A stretch of 64,000 nucleotides of DNA, from assembly GCA_963377175.1 (NCBI GenBank), contig CAUJNA010003294.1, forward strand, positions 553,501 through 617,500. Reading direction: 5' to 3'. Source of the stretch: Effrenium voratum (taxonomy: Eukaryota > Sar > Dinophyceae > Suessiales > Symbiodiniaceae). A program made the translations under genes and the position numbers. Below are positions 57,875 through 64,000 of this stretch, piece after piece (within the stretch, counting starts at the first letter, position 1; each line of letters begins with the position of its first letter). The notes below the pieces were generated by a model. The model was not told the DNA's origin and ran no database searches. It worked only from the letters and a program-made list of their open reading frames with translations.

Positions 57875-58290
57875 CCTAAGCCAACCCTAAACCGCCCCAA
57901 GCCAACCCTAAAGCAACCCTAGCCCCTAAGGCAACCCTAAACCTACACCGACCTTAAACCAACCTTAAACTCACTCTAAACCAAACCTAAGTCAGTCTGA
58001 AAACAACACTGAGCCAGCCCAAAGCCGATTCCAAGCCGACCTTAAGCCGCCCTAATTGCAAACGAAGCCAAACCGGCTTTTACCCAACCCTAAAAAAATC
58101 CTAGACCACCCTAAGCCACCCTAAGCCCACCTCAAAGCAAGCCTCGCCCCTAATCCCAAAGCCCTCCCTACCAGCCCGAGAACAACCCTGACCCTCCCAA
58201 ACAAAAACCCTAAACCAATTTCAAACCCCGAAGCCCTTCACAGTAGTTAAACGAATTCCAAACCAACCCACCTTTACCCAACCCTAAGCC
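57875..58290 (-). repeat. Telomere-like degenerate repeat, C-rich on plus
   Basis: Irregular units like ccaaccctaaacc of about 10-14 bp run for 400 bp, opposite in orientation to the 27.0-27.2 kb array. Confidence 0.65.
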
Positions 58291-60083
58291 ATCGTAGTGC
58301 TGCTAGATCAGAAAGGGCCATGGCTGTCCGCGCTCACAGGGAATCAAGGCAACCAGCAAGAGCCTCCCCCGGTGCACTTATTTCCCTTGGGTCTAGTCTT
58401 GTACTGACTGATGGTTGAGAGCTGCTCGCTGTTAGCTGTATGTGGACACGTTTCGACTGGGTGCATTTCTTTGCGGCGAAGAGGGTCCAAGAAGAGCGCT
58501 CAGATGGGTCGGTTGGCGCGCAGTGCATGTGCCGCGAGGCGCTGGAAGTGACGAATGCGTTGAGACACGGTCGCTCCCACTGCCGTGAGCCCTTTTGGTC
58601 TCACTGCTTGGACTATCGAGATGAGCTTATCCGAGTTCAGTGCGATCGGCGTGAGTCGGTGGCTGCCACACGTTTCCTGGGGGCCGCTTGCGTACGCCGC
58701 TCGTGCTGGCGCCTCTTCGTCCTCGCGTGGATCCGTTGACCTCTCTCTTTGGATGTGCTGTGTTGGTATTCTGCTCGTGCTTTCCTGCGGCGCTGGGTCA
58801 GCTCATTAGAATCATTAGCCGCCTTTGCGCAGGGAAGCAAGGTCGGTCTTGGCAGCCGCGCTTCGCAAGAAAATCCGTCAGATTTGGTTCGCTCTTGCCT
58901 GAGGCTGGGTGGCGCTATATTGTCTGTTGGGGACTGGTTGCCCTTTTGCGCGGGCGTCTGTCCAGCGTGCTATTCAGACGCTCCGACTTGAGGAGGGTGA
59001 GGGGGTCAGAACTGACCATGTCCTGGAGCCCGACGTCGCTTGGTGCAGAGCCATGAGCTGGCTAGCTGGCAAAACCCGATGTTGATGGTTTCCTCAACGT
59101 TTGGATCAGAAGTCTCGAGCGTGCAGTCGCCCCTCAGTGGTGCTGCAGAAGGCAGTTGGGCTGGCGTTTTTCACGGGCGTGGGCCGAGCTTATACCGTTC
59201 CACAAGCCAAAACATCGGCTCGCAACAAAACATGGCCCCCCCGAAGCTCGAGCAGACAGAGTTCCGAATAAGCCAAAATGCCAACAAGATGCCGCGAGCA
59301 TCCAAGGAGCACGCCGACTTGAGGAAGCCTTGTGCAATGCGAACCTGGAGCTTCCCAGCCAGGCCCCGAACAAGGAGCAGGCTTCTACAAGCAAACAAAC
59401 ACCGCCATGCCCCGCAAACCCAAAGCGACAAGCATAATCAGGGAGCCTTCAAAGCCCGCAGGAGCACACAACTGCCTGAAGACAAGCGACCTGTGCCCCT
59501 GGCACAAAGGTCCAAAGAGGTGCGGACTGAGCGGCCGGTGAAGCCCGAACGTCGAGATTAAGGTCAGCAAGCGTTTCCAACCACTCTAGGCGCTGCGAGC
59601 AGATCCTGCAGCAAACAGCTCCAGACCTGTCACCTTGGGGTTCCCCCTTTTTTTGGGCTGGCCTGCTTGTGGCGTACCCGAGCTCCCGAAATGCGCGCAA
59701 ACCTCGCTAGCTCCCAATGGGCAGTGTGGCCCGAAACGGAGGGGGCCTTTCGATTCAGCAGTTCTTGTTATAGCTTGTCTGCCTGCTGAAGTGACGGAGG
59801 GGCGGGGGGTGCACATGCCTGAGTCACGAACAAATCTTTGCCTGAGGGATTTCCCCCACTGCTCCCCGACGAGCAGGCTCCTGTAATCTCGCCCACATGT
59901 TTGGAGTTGGGGAATCTATCTCATTTAGACTTAGTCGAAGTCTGGGTCTTAAATGGCTTTCTACATATTTGGTTAAGGTTGCCATTCTTGATATCTTGGC
60001 AACTCCTGTGTCGTGCATTTCATTAGTGGGTTGGCTAGATTGGTTCACACACCTCCCAAGTTGCCGCTTCTTGTCCAGGTCAG
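58291..60083. other. Intron-like; weak ORFs
   Basis: An ATG-started 99-codon frame (58440-58739) and a 173-codon basic frame (59040-59561, no ATG) are open. They lack motifs and splice support. Treated as part of a long intron between 57186 and 60084. Confidence 0.35.
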
Positions 60084-60910
60084 CGGGTTCCAATTTGAAG
60101 CCTCCCAGCGACGTGGCTGTGAAAGGCAAGTGGGAATTGTCGCTCAACGACTTGGAGTACAAGGGCGGCTGTGAGTATGAGGCCACACCGGACATCGAGT
60201 TTGCCTTTGCTGAAAAAGTGAATTATGTGTTCTCCTTGTCGGTGAATGGTGTGGAAGGGGCCAACCTGCCAACATTCGGAGTGGTGTTGGCGCCCGCAGA
60301 TCCGGTCGACTTGGCTTTCAATTGGCTTTGTTCCTCCATCGCTGCCATCCTGGGAATCATCCTCCTAACGACAAACGCTACGCTTCATCGCTGGCAGTGG
60401 TTTTTTGTTGCATTTGCGTGCACCCTTGCGGTGACTGTTGCATTGCCCTTCCTGACGCTGCACCACGATGCGCTGTATGGATATTGGCTCCATGCTGCCG
60501 TTGCCAACGTGATGCTCATCGCTGCCGCGCTCATTTATGGCTTCAGCACTGAGGTGATGAAACACAAGACCGGAAGCTTTGACAAGACGCGGGCAAACGT
60601 GTTTGAATCGTACACTAAGAGGAAGCTGCAGGCAGCACTTGGCTGGAAGGCGGAGCCTTTTGCTGCTAAGCAGTCGATCTTTTCTAAGATCAAGCGGGCA
60701 TTCTTGCAACCCTTTGATGCGGAGGACGCGTTCTTCTATCCGACAGCATTCTTGATCGCCAACTTGCTGGCCTTCCTCTCCTTTCTTTATGTGCTGGCTC
60801 AGTCCCTCACATTGCTGCGCGACATTGAAAAGATGCTGCAACAAGTGCTCAATACAGCCATACAAAGATCCGTCAGCATGACATCAAGCGTTAACCAGGC
60901 ATATGTGCAG
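60084..60910 (+). CDS. Membrane-region exon 1 (about four TM segments)
   Basis: It starts after gtcag. The 60084 acceptor fits phase 1 from the 57186 donor. The juxtamembrane beta-rich part (GKWELSLNDLEYKGGCEYEA, YVFSLSVNGVEG) is followed by hydrophobic segments LAFNWLCSSIAAILGIILL, WQWFFVAFACTLAVTVALPF, WLHAAVANVMLIAAALIYGF and YPTAFLIANLLAFLSFLYVL. A cytosolic-type loop with KHKTGSFDKTRANVFESYTK lies between the third and fourth. It ends TATGTGCAG|gcaact, a GC donor in phase 0. The arrangement resembles protist STRA6-like membrane proteins, but that call is tentative. Confidence 0.75.
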
Positions 60911-61030
60911 GCAACTGGCTCTGACTTACCAGATAGCTGCTTGGATTCAACTTGATCTTACAATCACATGCTAGAAGCATTGTACTTGTTTGGCCTTTTC
61001 CAAGGCTCCACGGAGTTCATGTACGTGCAG

Positions 61031-61148
61031 ATCGATCTTATGCGAGGATGGTTTCAAAAGCTCATCGACTCCATCGTCATTGGCTTTGCGTCAGGCATGG
61101 TGCTCCTTGAGTGCATTTTTCTGCAATGCGCGAAGAGGCAGTCTTGGT
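61031..61148 (+). CDS. Membrane-region exon 2
   Basis: After tacgtgcag, in phase 0, it reads IDLMRGWFQKLIDSIVIGF, ASGMVLLECIFLQCAKRQSW and ends at t|gtaagt in phase 1. One membrane segment, then a basic Cys-containing turn. The intron before it (60911-61030) would be GC-AG. Confidence 0.75.
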
Positions 61149-61236
61149 GTAAGTTTTTGGTTTGACAGCCTTGCAATGACTGCATGACAATGATTCACCC
61201 TGTTTGAGTAATTTGTACTGCGCCCAAATTTGGCAG

Positions 61237-61599
61237 GTGTTGTGATTGCTGCAATTTTGACAACGCTCTCCCTGCTTGGCGGATTCGTCCACTTCAGGGC
61301 GAGCGTCATGGATGCTCGCCGTGGCAAGTTCGATTTCAAGCTATCAGATGCGAAGCTCGTATTTTCCACCACCTTTATCGGTATCAACATCTCTTCAGCG
61401 ATTGTATCATACATACTGATAGTTGCATTGGTGACCTTGATCACGATCCCGTTTACCTTTGAACTCACTTGGCAAGTGATTTGGAATGCATTGCCCACCA
61501 TTCTCCTGACCTTTGTCCTGCCGAAAATCCTTACCATCATCAGCATGAAGATATTCAAGAAGTGCTTATATGGAGGCACATTCATCAAGACTCGCGCAG
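61237..61599 (+). CDS. Membrane-region exon 3 (three TM segments)
   Basis: It begins after tttggcag in phase 1, completing a Cys codon with the previous exon (88-bp GT-AG intron). It reads VVIAAILTTLSLLGGFVHF, DARRGKFDFKLSDAKLVFST, IGINISSAIVSYILIVALVT, VIWNALPTILLTFVLPKIL and KKCLYGGTFIKTRA. It ends gcag|gcgcct, a GC donor in phase 1. Read-through would stop at 61620-61622. Confidence 0.75.
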
Positions 61600-61770
61600 G
61601 CGCCTGGCGCGTTGGCGAATAACTGCTGACATAATCTTAAGCCTGCGCTTGCCGTCGATGGGCCTCGCCTGTCCAGGGGCTTCCATCTTTCATTTCTACA
61701 TGACCTTCCTTTCGCTGCCTGGAGGCATGCGCCACCTTTGCTGAGCATGTGGACTGTGCGACTTGAACAG

Positions 61771-61827
61771 GTGTGGCTTCAGCAATTACGAGATTTGTGA
61801 TGGGAGCCTTGGATGTAGAACTTGGAG
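61771..61827 (+). CDS. Membrane-region exon 4
   Basis: After cttgaacag in phase 1, it completes a Gly codon and reads VASAITRFVMGALDVELG. The proposed donor is ggag|gttcaa in phase 1. The donor is weak but keeps frame with the next exon. Confidence 0.55.
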
Positions 61828-61898
61828 GTTCAATGCGCGTGCATGGCGAGGGTGGTCAGGCAGAGAGAAGACAAGCAGTCGCATCATTTGCAATCAAG

Positions 61899-61983
61899 GT
61901 TTGCTCGGCACGATTGCGATGTTGCCAATCACCTACGGCCCGGTCACGCCCAGTATGGTCAACAAAGTTATGCTGTTGGATAC
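61899..61983 (+). CDS. Membrane-region exon 5
   Basis: After caatcaag, in phase 1, it reads LLGTIAMLPITYGPVTPS and MVNKVMLLDT. The GC donor ac|gccctag in phase 2 avoids an immediate stop. The intron lengths implied (71 and 53 bp) are short. Confidence 0.5.
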
Positions 61984-62036
61984 GCCCTAGTCTCAGTTGT
62001 TCCAACTTCAGAGCTTGCGTTGCAGCTCACCCCGAG

Positions 62037-62066
62037 GTCATATCGCACTTACGTGGCTTTTGTCAT
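62037..62066 (+). CDS. Membrane-region exon 6 (30 bp)
   Basis: Between cccgag and gtggcc, phase 2 at both ends, it encodes SYRTYVAFV plus the start of a Met codon. With its neighbours it gives LLDTSYRTYVAFVM followed by YATHNNPIM, a stretch I associate with STRA6-like proteins (LD..Y..Y then HNNP). Confidence 0.5.
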
Positions 62067-62134
62067 GTGGCCTGCCTTGACAGTGTCTGCAATGAAGGGT
62101 AAGGAGATGTGAAGGGGTAAGTCATCCCTTTGAG

Positions 62135-62258
62135 GCTATATGCCACCCACAACAATCCGATCATGATCACTGCTGCCAACCGGCTGCTCATGATCAAATC
62201 GACCCGGGAGAAGTTCAAGGAGGAGCCAGAGACAACTTGGAATTTCGGCCTGGGATGA
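62135..62258 (+). CDS. Membrane-protein C-terminal exon with THNNPIM motif
   Basis: After tttgag in phase 2 it reads LYATHNNPIMITAANRLLM and IKSTREKFKEEPETTWNFGL and stops at 62256-62258. The stop may be bypassed by another splice to the 62752 exon. A membrane segment is followed by a charged tail, so the end is cytoplasmic or luminal. Confidence 0.55.
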
Positions 62259-62751
62259 GAACAGGACGGACGCCACTGGACGTCCACTCACAGCATGCTA
62301 TTGCTGATTCTGATCCGAGCCTTGGCACACGGTGAACATGTGAGAGTACCATTCGTTTTGCTGTTCAAATACTTCAGGATTTCCGCATCTCCGACAGAGT
62401 CTTGGATGAGATTGGCTTCTTGAATCCAGGATGCTCTGTGCAAACGCTTGTTCTTTTTGCAAGCTTTGACTGACCGGCACCGCTTAGAAGCAAGGTCTTG
62501 TTCGGCTTTGCGGAAAAATGGGTTTGCAGGTTTAATGCCTTTACAGGTGCAAGACAAGCCCGTCGTTTCAGTTGCACAGTAGCACGCTTGGTGCCAAGGT
62601 ATCGCAAGAGCTATTTGGAAAAGGCCAGTGTCGCGAGTCCTCAAGCAAGTGAACCATGTGACTGTAAGCAAAGTCTAGCACACGCCGCTGGGGGCAAAAT
62701 TGTTTCGTGTCGTGCCGCCTTGCATGCTACCTTTTGCTGTGTGACTTGCAG

Positions 62752-62818
62752 GAGCGCAAGCTGAAAGAAATACAGAAGGGGAGAAAGAAGCCGTCCAGCG
62801 AGGATGCTGTGAAGGTCA
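62752..62818 (+). CDS. Possible final basic exon
   Basis: After tgacttgcag the frame reads ERKLKEIQKGRKKPSSEDAV. It is rich in Lys and Glu, with a good acceptor. No donor from the preceding exon keeps phase clearly, so its membership is uncertain. Confidence 0.35.
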
Positions 62819-63666
62819 AGGTGGAGGCGTGGCCAGTTGTGGTAGCCTCAAGTGGCCAGATATGTCATACAGGCGTTAATGACCACGGTTCCCATATATC
62901 TTAAGCTTGCACATGTCCGCTTTACTCTCTTCAAGAAGCTCAGCCAGCACGTCTGCTGCGAGGACATCTCGCAAGCACGTGTCGAAGACCCGTGGATAGC
63001 CGGATCCCCATATGTGCTTGCAAAGAGTACCAGCCTCTTGACATTCTGAAACCAAGGCAAATGCCATTGATGGAGCCCACCAAGCTTTGGCAGTTGCAAA
63101 TCAACGTCTGGAGTACTTTGACTGCATTCTGGGTGCATAGTGTGGGCTTTGGCTTGTCGCCAATGAAGCCGTGGGCGTTTGTGGGGTAAGGGTATTGGCT
63201 TCCTGCGTTGGGCTTTGCCAGGCTGATGAAGCGATATCGGGTGATCCTCAGTGCAGCCTGTCTTTGCTGCGTGATGCTGTTATAGCAGTTGTGATGCTTG
63301 TTCATAACGCACGCTTAGTTGGACTGTTGCAGTTTGACAGAATCAGTTTTGTCCAAGGGGCTGCCGGAAGACTCGGCGCAACGCGCAGAGATCATGAAAA
63401 CTATCCGTGAATTAGCCGGGCACCTCTGCTGGACGTTGGTATGACCGCTGGATTGTTTGGTGTGAGCTTTCGCTTAGGCAAACTGACGACTTAGTTGTGC
63501 CGAGGGAGATCCAGCACGCTGACCAACCACCACCCTTTGAGTGTTAGAAGGACAAAGCAGAGGAGACGCGATGTGTTGCGGCTTGGCCCCTGCACCGTTC
63601 CCCCGTTAGTGAGCTGAGAACAAAGTCCAACCGGTTTCACGGTCAGCCATTGAAGCCCACTGTGTC
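62819..63666. other. No firm gene
   Basis: Open frames on both strands (62852-63049 plus, 62848-63138 minus) lack motifs. Confidence 0.35.
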
Positions 63667-63897
63667 ATGGCTGACGTTGAGGTACCTCTCATTGTTCCGA
63701 AAGGGCTCTGTGTCCAGAGGCCTCACAGCTTGGTGAGGTCGTTTGTTCCGCTGGCGGTACTCTTGTTTGTCTTTAAAACCCTTCTCAGCCCTGAATCGGG
63801 CTGTGAGTTTCGGCTTTGGTTCGCGGACATGCTGTGCCCATGGCAATGGTCAAAACAGCCCCTCTACTTCGGGATAGGGACGGCCAAGGACCTCTGA
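63667..63897 (+). CDS. Hypothetical 76-aa ORF with one hydrophobic segment
   Basis: A genuine ATG opens MADVEVPLIVPKGLCVQRP, then a hydrophobic stretch SFVPLAVLLFVFKTLL and a Trp/Cys-rich end. It could be a small membrane protein or a first exon. No family recognised. Confidence 0.2.
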   Translation: MADVEVPLIVPKGLCVQRPHSLVRSFVPLAVLLFVFKTLLSPESGCEFRLWFADMLCPWQWSKQPLYFGIGTAKDL

Positions 63898-64000
63898 GGG
63901 GATTCAGACAAGCTTTGTGCGGGTTCTCATGGTAGGAGTTTGACCATGGTGCACCTTCGTACGCCAGTCCAGCAGAACCGGATTTTAAAGGGAATCTGGA

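Noticed and set aside
61230..61622. Single-exon reading of the membrane frame to the stop at 61620
   Set aside because: A GC donor at 61600 joins in phase to 61771 and keeps the membrane protein going, which fits better than a stop after KTRAGAWRVGE.

Overview
The window looks like nuclear DNA of a dinoflagellate, possibly of the Symbiodiniales/Suessiales type. It is GC-rich and gene-poor. It is packed with simple-sequence arrays and with decayed retroelements of families I associate with dinoflagellates. The one convincing gene is split into short exons whose introns use both GT-AG and GC-AG ends, a dinoflagellate habit. The assignment rests on protein resemblance and splice style only. I saw no rRNA, tRNA or spliced-leader gene.

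Layout. 0-5 kb: fragments of the 3' end of a LINE-like element in both orientations (2.4-2.9 kb and 4.0-4.6 kb). A further copy lies at 17.6-18.1 kb. 7.3-16.5 kb: a tyrosine-recombinase (YR) retroelement of DIRS-like type. It reads YR, gag-like, DNA-methyltransferase-like, reverse transcriptase, RNase H, and ends with a 197-bp direct repeat in two copies 747 bp apart. A second, more GC-rich YR element fragment (about 10.11-12.55 kb) interrupts it and runs in frame into the methyltransferase domain.

20-36 kb: mostly non-coding, with microsatellites (the 25.5-26.5 kb stack is extreme), minisatellites and telomere-like repeats. Short candidate exons carry beta-sandwich (Ig-like) signatures. 36.7-52.8 kb: a Ty1/copia element with short LTRs (TG...CA), an initiator-Met-type primer-binding site and a probable target duplication. 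Its gag lies at 37.1-38.0 kb and its RT/RNase H at 50.0-52.4 kb. The roughly 12 kb between them is occupied by simple repeats, a 6.8-kb inverted repeat enclosing a 4-kb satellite, and another tandem array. An inverted remnant of a methyltransferase-like domain also lies there.

55.8-62.8 kb: the C-terminal half of a large plus-strand gene. It has an Ig-like ectodomain followed by about nine membrane segments with a THNNPIM motif, which I tentatively relate to STRA6-like proteins. Most inferred introns keep phase. The scattered Ig-like exons upstream could belong to the same gene, which would put the 16-kb copia element in one of its introns. That link is inference.

Working parts: every retroelement reading frame shows frameshifts or stops, so the elements look like relics. 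Only the split membrane-protein gene looks intact, and its 5' end and final exon are not certain.
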